Shown here piece by piece: positions 1 to 10,578 of a stretch of 64,000 nt of DNA. The translations under genes and the position numbers were made by a program. The notes beneath the pieces are model-generated. The model was given only the letters and a program-made list of their open reading frames with translations, was not told the DNA's origin and made no database searches. The stretch lies in NCBI GenBank assembly GCA_034440635.1, contig JAOTON010001483.1:310001-374000 (forward strand). The letters are read 5' to 3'. This DNA comes from Lepas anatifera (Eukaryota; Arthropoda; Thecostraca; Lepadidae). The number at the start of each line of letters is the position of its first letter. Position 1 is the first letter of the stretch.

Positions 1-401
1 TTGGCACGGATCAGAGGTCAGAAAAAGTATACATTTTCCCCAACTGAGACCAATTTTTTACCCTAGATAAAAATATGTTACCAGACAAAAATGGCTCTTG
101 CAGTCTAACGAAAGAGACAAGAATTATTCGTAAGCTCAAAGTAAGTAGATTAGGTACCAACTTGTGATATCATACAATATCGAAGAGAACGTTTTGGTGC
201 TTCAAATCTCAACTTCAAAAAGAACCATTCAACTTCACTGTAAACATCGAGCTTTGGATAGAAAAAAACAAGCATCTTGTGACCACATCTTACGCCCGGT
301 AACGTGTTTTTGTTTTTGCTTTTTGACTTTAGCTTGTCCCCCTAAGCTTACCGGCTAGATCCGCCACTGGTTACAAGTGCCACGACCCATCTCTTTTCCA
401 G

Positions 402-537
402 AGAAGACGGGCTTCCAGCTACGGCCCGTGGCGGGCTACCTCTCCCCGCGGGATTTTCTGGCTGCCCTAGCCTTCAGGGTTTTCTCCTGCACCCAGTACA
501 TCCGCCACAGTTCTGACCCGCTCTACACACCCGAGCC
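402..537 (+). CDS. TPH: Tryptophan 5-hydroxylase, catalytic exon (first of six in window)
   Basis: This exon belongs to an iron- and tetrahydrobiopterin-dependent aromatic amino acid hydroxylase; tryptophan hydroxylase makes 5-hydroxytryptophan, the first step to serotonin. It follows a pyrimidine-rich acceptor (ctcttttccag) and ends at a GTGAGT donor. Two bases complete the incoming codon, then it reads [18 protein letters not shown], continues through [10 protein letters not shown] (the family's substrate-binding Arg region) and ends at LYTPEP. The outgoing phase (CC) joins the G of the exon at 9503 to give [12 protein letters not shown], exactly the family order. Earlier exons (regulatory domain and start of the catalytic domain) lie before the window. 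The choice of TPH over tyrosine or phenylalanine hydroxylase rests on later exons ([17 protein letters not shown]). The last ~16 exonic bases belong to the repeat unit of the minisatellite that follows. Confidence 0.93.
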
Positions 538-1452
538 GTGAGTACTGGCCCACTCTGTTTACACATCCGAGTCGTGAATACCGGCCCACCTCTATCTACA
601 CACCCGAGCCGTGAGTACTGGCCCACCTCTATCTACACACCCGAGCCGTGAGTACTGGCCCGCCTCTATCTACACACCCGAGCCGTGAGTACCGGCCCAC
701 CTCTATCTACACACCCGAGCCGTGAGTACCGGCCCACCTCTATCTACACACCCGAGCCGTGAGTACCGGCCCACCTCTATCTCCACACCCGGGCCGTCAG
801 TACTGACCCGCCTCTATCTACCCTCCCGAGCCGTGAGTACTGGCCCAGCTCTATCTACACACCCGAGCCGTGAGTACTGACCCGCCTCTATCTACACACC
901 CGAGCCGTGAGTACTGGCCCGCCTCTATCTACACGCCCGAGCCGTGAGTACCGGCCCACCTCTATCTCCACACCCGGGCCGTCAGTACTGACCCGCCTCT
1001 ATCTACCCTCCCGAGCCGTGAGTACTGGCCCAGCTCTATCTACACGCCCGAGCCGTGAGTACCGGCCCACCTCTATCTACACACCCGATCCGTGAGTACC
1101 GGCCCGCCTCTATCTACACGCCCGATCCGTGAGTACCGGCCCACCTCTATCTACTCACCCGCGCCGTGAGTACTGACCCGCCTCTATCTACACACCCGAG
1201 CCGTGAGTACTGGCCCGCCTCTATCTACACACCCGATCCGTGAGTACCGGCCCACCTCTATCTACTCACCCGCGCCGTGAGTACTGGCCCACCTATATCT
1301 ACACACCCGAGCCTTGAGTACTGGTCCACCTCTATCTACACACCCGAGCCGTGAGTACTGGCCCGCCTCTATCTACACACCCGATCCGTGAGTACCGGCC
1401 CACCTCTATCTACTCACCCGCGCCGTGAGTACTGGCCCACCTATATCACTGC
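524..1452 (+). repeat. 37-bp minisatellite, about 25 units, each carrying a copy of the exon end and splice donor
   Basis: The array starts inside the coding exon at 402-537 and runs into its intron. The consensus unit is ccgagccgtgagtactggcc followed by cgcctctatctacacac. Each unit repeats the exon's last bases (CTCTA..CACACCCGAGCC) plus the donor. Counting by eye, 21 of 25 units keep GTGAGT; the exceptions are GTGAAT (unit 2), GTCAGT (units 8 and 13) and TTGAGT (unit 22). Homogenised blocks are visible, for example units 7-9 against 12-14. Confidence 0.95.
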
Positions 1453-1839
1453 TGATAACAGATCCGTGCTCGGATATTGAGTGTACCCAGGGAGGCACGG
1501 TCACGTGACATCAAAAAATTTCATGCCAGCTGATGATTGAACCTCGTATTCCGGAGATACTCAAATTGGACAAGCAAAGAGCGTAAACGTAAAGTAAAGG
1601 ATGCAGTTCGATGTAATTTTAGCAATGCCATCAGCGGAGACTATTCTAGTGCACTGAATTTTCACCGACGCTTGATAAAAAATTGGAAAGGTAATAGTAC
1701 CTTGGAAAAGTAGTATTCGCATAGAAATAATATGCGGAATGGTGGAAAATATATATATTCCGACGGATTTCTACCATACTCAGCCTCAGCGACGGTGGAA
1801 CGTCCAAATGTAAGGGGGGGCACCGTGAGCTTTTCAACC

Positions 1840-2070
1840 CATAGGCGGATGCAGGGGTGAAAGGGGGGGGCACGTGCCCCTCGATCGACTCTCACCCCCC
1901 CACCCCTGAAATGTCGCTTGCCCCCCTCCAGGATGCGAAAATCGGCGCCCACCGATAGAATTTTGCGCCTATCTGATAGGTTTTCCGGTCAAAAGTGGCG
2001 CCCCCCAGGGCCGGATGACGCCCACCCGGAAACGTGCCCCCCCCGATCAGCAATCCTGGATCCGCTTATG
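1840..2070. mobile_element. Short non-autonomous hAT-like element
   Basis: The element starts CATAGGCGGATGCAGG and ends CCTGGATCCGCTTATG, which are imperfect inverted termini. It is flanked by an exact 8-bp direct repeat, TTTCAACC (1832-1839 and 2071-2078), the target-duplication length of hAT transposons. The interior is G/C-homopolymer rich with no coding capacity. Related ends recur near 4247, 28188 and 43345. Confidence 0.75.
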
Positions 2071-5000
2071 TTTCAACCCATTTCTTTCCAGTCAACGCCA
2101 TTGGGTTATTGTTAAAATTTATGATTTAAGGGAGGGCACCGTGCCCCCCCCGTTCCGCCACCAGTGACCATACTCCCGTCATCATACAATCGGGTAAAAG
2201 TAAAAAATGTCCGGAGCAGCGACGGATCCAACTTCCAAGGGGAGGAGAGTGAAAAGAAAATTACCCACCCCTCCCCGCCCCCATTGGCAGACGCAGAGGG
2301 GCTTAGGCGGATTCAAGATTGTCGATCCGGTGAGGGGGGGGCACCATCCGGACCAGTGGGCACGGATTTTTGCATCAATGGGGGGGGTAAGAAGCGACGT
2401 TTCAGGGGACACCATTGGCCTTCCAAGGCGGCGCCGTGACCATTTCAGGGGGCGACGAGGGTTGATAGGGGCACCTGCCCTCCTGGATCCGCGTACGGAG
2501 GGGGCAGAGGCCATGGCCTCCAAAATGACAAATTTGTTACCGATCTTTTAACAATACTATGTTTTTACTATTTCTCCTGCGTTGCCCCACCCCCCCCAAA
2601 CAGCACTCGTGCGTCCGCCCCTGTCCACCCCCACCTACACATATGAAGCTCGATAACTTCGATGACGGGCGCCGCAAAATGTGAGACTGCGGTGCAGAGG
2701 CAGGGGCGTCGCCACGGAATTTTTACTGCTGGGGACGGACCATGACTGGGGACGACCAGAGGCGGGGAGGAGGGGCGCTGGGGCGCAAAATTTGGAGCGA
2801 ATGGGCTGTATCTGAAAACGATACTGGCAATCCACTTCACCGACAAACTTGCGAGTTGGGTTGCAGAATTCCACGCAATTAACGAAGATAAACGCAAGTA
2901 ATAAGAGAATCAAAATAAAAACCTAGGACGAGTCACCAAGTTTTTGCGGGACCGTCCCCCTCTGATCCGCGAGTAGGGGGACGCGTCTCCTCATCCCCCC
3001 GCTTTCGACGTCCATGTGTACGTAGACAATCTAAATCTTGACGGAGGTTGAGAGGCCATGATCTCCTCAAATGACTATATTCTAGCTGATTTATAAAACA
3101 CCATGCTTGCGGCAATTTATCGCCGAACACCTTTCTCAAACGTGTTGCCCCTGTGCCTAAAAAATGGCTTTAGATATTGGCACCGACAATGAACGGATTC
3201 AAAGGGTGAGGGAGCACTTGTTGGCCGATCTATACGAAGCTTTCTGAAATGCCCATCAAACCACTATGGAAGGTCAATGGCTCTCCAATGGCGGAATGGC
3301 GAATCCAATGGCGGGGAGCCGGCGCGACATACGAAAATATAGAAATTTGGCAGTGCAAAATGAGTCCACCGTAAATGTGCAATTATATTGGAAGGCCACT
3401 GTTCTACCATACGTATAACTCAGTCACTTTGCCATCCTAGGTAGATGACAAATCTAGAGGAGTTGGTCGCTGAGCAAGGCCAAATGACAAGAACAGTGAA
3501 GAGTTCCATTGCAGTTATCAAAAGTAGGTATTCGAAAGTTTTGCGAGCCAAGTCCCGCATGGCACCAATAGATCTTCTGTGGGAACTGGGACACAGTATT
3601 AATAAAAATACTCATCTAATCTAAAAAGGCATGGGATAAATGTTCACCCCTTAGTACCACTCATAGCTTATTCAATATCTCATTGGTATTTATTTTGAAC
3701 ATTTCTTGCAAACGCAGAGACAAGAATCCCAAATTGATTGACAAATCCAGCTATCAATTGAACTGCGGCTACACGCCACCATAACAGAGAGAGCACTGGT
3801 AGCACAGCGCCTGGATGACGGCTTTGCTGCACGCGAGCTTTGCCGGCGCTGCTGCTCGCCGCCGAAGGGTTTCGCAAGTCCAGGCTGCCTCCGCCGCGCG
3901 CTGCTGCTCGCGACCGAAGAGGTTTCGCATGTCCAGGTTACCTCAGTCGCGCTGGAAAAGTGCACAATACAACACGATTACAATGGGTACCAAATGGGCG
4001 ATAATTAATATTGGTTCGTGCGCCCGAAAACCCAAATAACTAACAATCGGTACTAAGGGGTATTATTAATAATCAAATCATTTTGATGAATAAGGCTTTT
4101 GAAGCCTGTCCAAATAAGTTAATGAAATGGCTATTTGTGCCCCGCCAGCTGACAGGACTTGAATTCTTATGAAGCCAGGCATCAAATTCTTACCACCCCG
4201 GGCACGGTGCCCCCACCCATCGGTGATCCTGGATCCGCCTATGACGGGAATGTCAGTTAGTCAAGGGCTGATCTGCAGAATGTGGCAGGAAACTGGAAAA
4301 TATGCTTGGGGTAGCTCAGATCCTACCTCAATTGGGGAAGAAATTCAGCAGCTAGGCCAGAGTCCTCTGTACACTGAAGCAGAAATTTTCTTTTTCATCA
4401 ATTTTACCTGTTTTACTAACTTATTGACACATTTATGACTTTTAACAAGGATCAGCACTGTCCAAGCTGTCACACTCAGCTCCAATATTGTTGTACCTGC
4501 CACAAAGAATGACAAGAGTTGCCCCAAACCAGTAATTCTGCCCAAAGGCTACACCAATTAAATATTGTGTAAATCTGTCAAATTCTACATGCTGAATCAA
4601 GGGGCAGTCAGTCAGTACTGATAAGAGGACACCATCCAGTAAGACGGCCAGTTGACAAAGTATGGCAGCACGCCAAAGAAGTTGCACCAGCTATTGAGAA
4701 TGATTGTACCACCACTTACCTAAAATTGGAACCAAAATGGGCATAAAATCACACTGACCTCTACTTATTTCCAAACAATTTGGCTGGTACTTCAACCACA
4801 CAACTGGTACTATATCCCCAGCTGCCCTAGGCCATGAAATATGAATGTGATGAATTCTTGTTTAACTTAGAATAACCATATGGTATTTTATATTCTTTCG
4901 TCCATTTTTATACGCTGCAAATTATATGTGGGTTCAGTATTGGCAACTGCCACTCTCATTTATACACTCAGTATTGGTAAATACTGGTCAACATTTCATT

Positions 5001-5930
5001 TTCTCCAAAATTTTCTTTGCGTGGAACAGTCTTGAGGTACACTACACCAAAAACTGGTCAGAATTATCATACTTTGCAGACTGGCAAGGAGGAGAGCCGC
5101 CCAACTTCCACAGCCCCATAGGCAATTTTGACAAGTGTAAAATCATTTTGTGCCATATTTCTTACCTAGTTGGCTCCTTTGGGACCCTGAAGAATGGCAG
5201 ATCACGATCCTTTTCCTTGGGCTTCGTACATCCAGGCATTGAGCACACATCTGTGCCTGATATGATTCTTGGGCACCGTGGTGATCACAGCGCTTAGTAT
5301 CACACCAAAGAAGTTGGCACTATAGGTAGGTAATTTAAAAAGTTAACAGCTTTCCGTCCATACACAAATTCACATACACAAACAGAAAATCAATCCATCC
5401 CAACGTCTCAAATTTATCTAAAAAAAAGACACTGGTAGATGTGAGAAGAATAACGGTACATGAACGTTGTTTGTGAATTGTCTCTTTCACCCCAAGTTGT
5501 ACGCCAAAAAGTCCCTATCTCTTCAACACACCGCCAGCTCCATAGACAATACACACCGCCAGCTCGGGACCTGGCGGCAATCAGTTGACAATAAAATTTA
5601 CTGAAACTCTTTTTGTGTCTACAAAATAGGATAAATAAATATAATAAAATATTATATTTACCTGTAACTTCCTCAGTAGATATATGTATTGATGGAAACT
5701 TTCTGGCTCTGCAGCCACCCTATGCTTTTCCAGCAGTCAGCTATCCTGTGCCAGCTGTAAAAATCGCTGTCATTGGCCATGGCTGAGCGGCCCGCTCCAT
5801 TTTACCTTTACTCTATTGCCTTGAGTGTACCCGTACCTGAGTGATATTGAGTGTACCCGAGTGTGATATTGAGTCTACCCGTTAAGAATACCGTAGAGTG
5901 GTGTCTTTTTTAAGATTCAAGTCCCCTCTC

Positions 5931-6340
5931 TTAACCCGCGCTCCACCGGGGGTCTGATGCCACTTTCGCCCCATCGGGGGCATCGATGGCCCCCTCTAAC
6001 TCCAAAAATATGGGTGTTAGCGCAAATCTGCAAAGTGCTTTGGAGTGCTCGTGTGAATTTAGTATGAGTTTACTTTGCGTCTTTTAACGTTTAGGTCAAT
6101 GGTTTGACCTCCAGAGTTCAATTTGGGTCACGATAGGCTATTTCCACTAAAATACACAATGCCTAAGAAACCTGAGCATAGTTCTCATGCCATTACAGCT
6201 ATGGACGTTTGGTAAAATTTCTTTGATGAAACATTCCAGGGCATTCTCCGCTATGTGGAACAGAATGGCCTCTCGCCAGTGGTTTCACCTCCAGAGAGCA
6301 CTTCTTGACCTAGCGTGACCTGAGGTCATCGCCTGATCTC
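5931..6340 (-). mobile_element. Truncated TTAA-flanked element (same family as 25156-26186)
   Basis: It begins TTAACCCGCGCTCCACCGGG and is, in reverse complement, closely similar to the right end of the element at 25156-26186, sharing the catcgatggccccctctaac block and the 'aatggtttgacctcca' stretch. Similarity fades around 6340 and no right terminus is visible. Confidence 0.65.
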
Positions 6341-8875
6341 CGGACATATTTTTTTCATAGATCCTTTTTGGAATTTCTACATAGTAGAGCATTCCCTTCA
6401 CGATAGAGGACAGCGTGGGACATGATTTTAGCTTCCAGCTTATTGCGTCCCATTAAAGTCTGTTCTGTTTCATTTCGTGCCGGTAAAACAAAACAGTCAC
6501 ATGTAACCACGTTCTGATTTTACCAGAAACTATTAGGAATGGCTGCTCTATTTCTCTCCGTCACGCAGAAAGTATGCAAAAGTGTGTCTTCTCCCTCCAG
6601 TTTAATTCCGACACATAAGTTCCATCCTGTTTCCAGAGGTTGACAAATCTGGACCAATTTGCCAACAATGCTGGTGACAAAAGTGGACCAAGTCGGGAAC
6701 AAAACAGACAAGTTGTGCACACCTGAGCGCGAGAAGTCGACGCTCAATCTACCAATACGGTATTTAAGATTTGAAAAGACTCAGAGACCCTGACAAATAA
6801 TCAAGACTCAATATTCTTGGCTACACAAGTTTAGTTTGAAATTTCTTTAGTGACACTCTTTGACACCATTGTCTGACCTCTACCCGTTTCATTCCGGCAT
6901 ATGTTTCATCTCGTTCCGTTCCAGAATATATTTCTATCCTCTTTCATTTCAGCTTATCAATTTCCATCCTACTGCCCATCCCATGTCAATTTCAGCTCCT
7001 TAGCCGGGTTATTATCTTCGTCTACAGTTCGGAAATTTAACTGACTGATACATTGCTTAACTCCACTAGTTTACTAGTCCGTTTATGTTTCCCTTGTTGC
7101 AGTTCATTCTTTATCTGTTTGAAGGTTCCACGACCCCATCCACCTTGTCCTTGAGCGGTGGATTCCCGTTCTTTTGGTGAGTGAGCTCTCTTCGCACCAC
7201 TTCAGGTGCGCATTTTCAGCTGCCTGACGGCTAAATCGGTATCGACTCTCCTAAATGAATCAATATATTCAGACTGTGACTTCCTCGTAATCAGGGAAAC
7301 GTCTGCCAGTCAGACGACGAGTAGAAGCTGCATTTCCTTTTTTATGAGTACGGAGGAAGGAGAAGATCTTCGATGCATTTCCTGATGCGCAGATTTTAAT
7401 GGGCTTCATTAGCATTTTACACGGAAATATTCACATAAACACTTGACAGATACCACCAACTTCTTAAGCCACTACGTCGTTTTCAAGACATGCAAGAATC
7501 TATTCATAACGGTATAAGGAGGCGGGCTGGTTTCAGCCCGGGGCGAGCTTAGCCAATCGCGATAACCCATCGCATATTGAGATGTGGTTTATACCTTCGG
7601 CTGCACGTACACGTATCCAATCTTTCTGTTAATTCCCTTCCGAGAACCGTCGAGTTTGCCGACTAATGATTATTTCCACAGGTTAAAAGTTGTTTTACCT
7701 ACCAAAGGGAAAATTTTTGTTGGTAAATGATTTTGTTATAGCTCTATAGTTACTTTCAATATATCTTTGATCTTCTGGGTGAACCAACAGCGGATATTTA
7801 GGTATCATTTAGAGGCTAGTTTTGTCTTGCATCGCCTGGCCTAGGAGTTGTACAGGGGATCCGAATTGAGTGGAGCAGCAATGGTGTTGGGGCAGCGGAG
7901 GATCCAGGAAAACATTTTGGGGGGTAGGGATAGGAGGTTGGAGCCTCCCCCGCCATTGCCACGAATCAGTCTTCGGCTATGCATTAACTATAGGCACTCT
8001 GGCATTTCGGAATGGAGGAAGGGATGTGATCGGAAGGGATTCCCCCTATTTGACTTGTATCCGCCACTTTTTGGGATATAAGGAGACATGATCAACTCAC
8101 ACCAGAGCAGCCGGCAATTGTCGCATGCAATATTGTTCTGTATTTTAGCCTATGTAGATTTTTCCTCGACATCCGGACCTGAAATTACCCGTTGTCCTCT
8201 TTGATATTATGAAATATCAGAGGAGAAGTGGTGGCGATACATCATGAGGCAGAGACGCATTTCTGTTGTGGTTTTAAATTTGTCTTACATTTTTTACCAA
8301 ACAGCTAACACAAAATATTACATGTATTTTGATGATTCTGATTTCTTGTTCCTGCTCCTCTCCTCTGCATTAGAATACGTTGTCATTTTTATCCCGCTAC
8401 CCATTTAAGAGGTATGCATGAGTGCCCTTCCTTACCCGTGCGTTCCGAACTACAAATATTAGTTTGGGTCGCACGTTTTAAATTTGTAAAAGATAATAGC
8501 ATAAGCACCAGTGAAATAAACAGCTATTGGTTTTGGAACATTAGCAGGATAAAGTCAGCACGCCATTCCTCACTGAAGCGTGTGACTTCAACAGAAATCA
8601 TGTTCAACTTGCCCTGGATTCGCCTGTCCACATATTCCACTGGTAAACTGATTTCCCTATGTTACTGCCTGCTAAAATGGTTGACACATATTCTAATAGG
8701 GAAATAACAGGGAGCATAATTATATTCTGATTAAACTACGTTGGGCGCTTATTCTTTCCTTACATAAAATAAGCTTCAACTTTAATGCTATTCTGGTGGC
8801 TGTATCCTGTAATATGCAATATGGTATTGATATAACATCATATCAGGCTAGATAAGCCCCGTCAAAATGATTCAA

Positions 8876-9233
8876 GCCGCCCCGGTAGCTCAGTTGGTGG
8901 AGCGTTGGGCTCCGGCCCGCTGCTCAGAAGCATGCAGTGGCAGTGCATGTCCAGGTTTGGGATCGGTTCCCCTGAGACGCTCCGGCGCTCAATAGTTTGC
9001 CCGACGTACAGGTCGGCTGGCAACTGACTGATGAGAGGGTGACCTGAGCGGGGCGGCCGTCCCTGTGCTTTTTGGGACGTTAAACTTTGGCTTCTAAATT
9101 AACCCTCCATTGAGGGAGTTGCTCGTTCGGGTGGTGGGGTCGGGGTCTCCGTGACAAGTCCCTTGATGACTTTAGTGAGACTCCGGCTCCAGCAGCCTTA
9201 CCAGGAACAACTTGAACAAAATTTATAAAAAAA
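8876..9233 (+). repeat. tRNA-derived SINE, family A, copy 1
   Basis: It has a tRNA-like 5' head with an A-box-like segment (TAGCTCAGTTGG) and a B-box-like segment around GATCGGTTCCCCTGAG. A conserved body follows (GGACGTTAAACTTTGGCTTC, a GGGTGGTGGGGTCGGGGTC stretch), and the 3' tail is ACAAAATTTATAAAAAAA. Three other copies occur in this window. It lies in the hydroxylase intron and is not a functional tRNA gene. Confidence 0.85.
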
Positions 9234-9502
9234 TATTGGCTATAGTTTAAATTAAAAAAACATGGGAAACCTATGTTATCATATCTCTTCATGAGAATAT
9301 CGTACGCAGAATCAATTTCAATTATAGAAAAGGATGTAAAACAAATCCAATATCATTGCCCTAAATAGGAAGAAACCAGATGTAAGATATATAAAGAAGA
9401 GCACGCTCTCTATAAGGTTACCGTATCAATATCACTCCCATAAAATCAACTTTCCACCATTTTCGGTCGCCTGGTGAAGTTATCGTGCTGCGTGTTTTCC
9501 AG

Positions 9503-9630
9503 GGATTGTTGCCACGAGCTGCTGGGACATGTGCCGCTTCTGGCAAACCCCAGTTTCGCCCAGTTCTCCCAGGAGCTGGGCCTAGCCTCCCCTGGGGGCG
9601 TCTGAAGAGGAAATATCTAAACTGGCCACC
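9503..9630 (+). CDS. TPH: Tryptophan hydroxylase exon with the HELLGH iron site; carries a +1 frameshift
   Basis: After the acceptor gtgttttccag, one G completes the Pro codon from 537 and the exon reads [20 protein letters not shown], then FSQELGLAS. The two His of HELLGH are iron ligands. The exon ends KLAT before GTAAGT. It is 128 nt long, but flanking phases demand 127: at 9594-9598 there are five Gs where four would read PGASEEE. As written, the frame reaches TGA at 9603-9605. All other exons are intact and correctly spliced, so an extra base in a G run (sequencing or assembly error, or a recent null allele) is more likely than an old pseudogene. Confidence 0.92.
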
Positions 9631-10436
9631 GTAAGTACGCTTCAGTTTGTGTTTTCTGAGCGTGTAACATCCGTACCGAAAATTATACCCATCGCTGTTT
9701 GTTCTGATTCCATGTGATTTTTATTTCATGTTTTTGCTAACTTCGGACAGCTTTAATGAATCAGTACTGGCTAGCTAAGCTCCGAATTGTTGTTTGAGCC
9801 AGGTTTCCAGTTCACCGACTGGCTGGGTGAATTTCAGCCTGTTATCGCACCTTCTGTAAAATTGAGTTATGAAGTAATGGATCCACTGGAGTCTTGCATG
9901 TGATACCCTAGCTCTCAATGGCCTTTTTCCTAGTAGAGGCCCGTGCGTTATTTTCAAACCTGCATGTTGCATTCAGCTGTGGTTTCAAACTTATATCCCA
10001 TCAAATATCCACAAGACCTTGCTAACTTCCCGTTTAAAGATTATTCTCTTATGGTTTTGGTTAGAGTGGTTGTTATGACGGAAACGAAGAAATAAATGCC
10101 TTTATGCTCATTATATCCTTTCAAACAGTTTTTGGAATACATTTATGAGCCGTTTTGAAACCGGTTCTTTGTCAAATACGCACCGTTCAAATCATGAGAA
10201 AAGAAAAACAAGGAAAAGGTTTTCTTTTTCACAATTTCACGTGGGAAACTTTGAGAAAGCCGACTTGGGAAATCACAAACATATACTTTTGCAGAGTTTC
10301 TAAAACGATCACTTAATCAATGTCTCCACATTGGCCTTGCTTGTTCCCCAAAACAAATCATACCAATCAAATTACTCATCAAACCAACCATGCGGTGATG
10401 TGGTTGCTATGGTGACGACTGTGGATGCTTCCGCAG

Positions 10437-10564
10437 TGCTACTTTTTTACGGTGGAGTTCGGCCTGTGCAGAGAGAATGACCAGCTGCGCGTGTACGGCG
10501 CTGGTCTGCTCTCCTCCATCGCCGAGCTGAAGCACGCGCTCTCTTCTGCTGCCGATGTCAGGCG
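10437..10564 (+). CDS. TPH: Tryptophan hydroxylase exon with the third iron ligand
   Basis: This exon follows cttccgcag and reads [20 protein letters not shown], then [20 protein letters not shown], ending at a GTGAGT donor in phase 2. The Glu of VEFGLC is the third iron ligand of the hydroxylase facial triad. The spelling [10 protein letters not shown] and ELKHALS is characteristic of tryptophan hydroxylases; phenylalanine and tyrosine enzymes usually have [10 protein letters not shown] and a different ELxxxL segment. A 33-bp minisatellite begins about 15 bases past the donor. Confidence 0.95.
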
Positions 10565-10578
10565 GTGAGTTCCACTTC

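Larger units (their letters stand above)
1453..8875 (+). other. Proximal part of the 9-kb hydroxylase intron
   Basis: No coding exon was recognised between 538 and 9502. The stretch holds G-rich hAT-like relics (about 1840-2500 and 7895-8075), a fragment ending CCTGGATCCGCCTATG near 4247, an internal ~35-bp duplication at 3850-3955 and a truncated TTAA element at 5931-6340. Between about 2550 and 5900, and 6350 and 7880, I see nothing else I can name. Confidence 0.5.

Noticed and set aside
8876..8960. tRNA gene
   Set aside because: The A- and B-box-like segments are the head of a SINE present in four copies with a shared non-tRNA body; the cloverleaf is not intact.
9775..9972. Minus-strand 65-codon frame ending WLKQQFGA, briefly reminiscent of a transposase
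   Set aside because: The resemblance is too short, with no terminal repeats or neighbouring transposase blocks.
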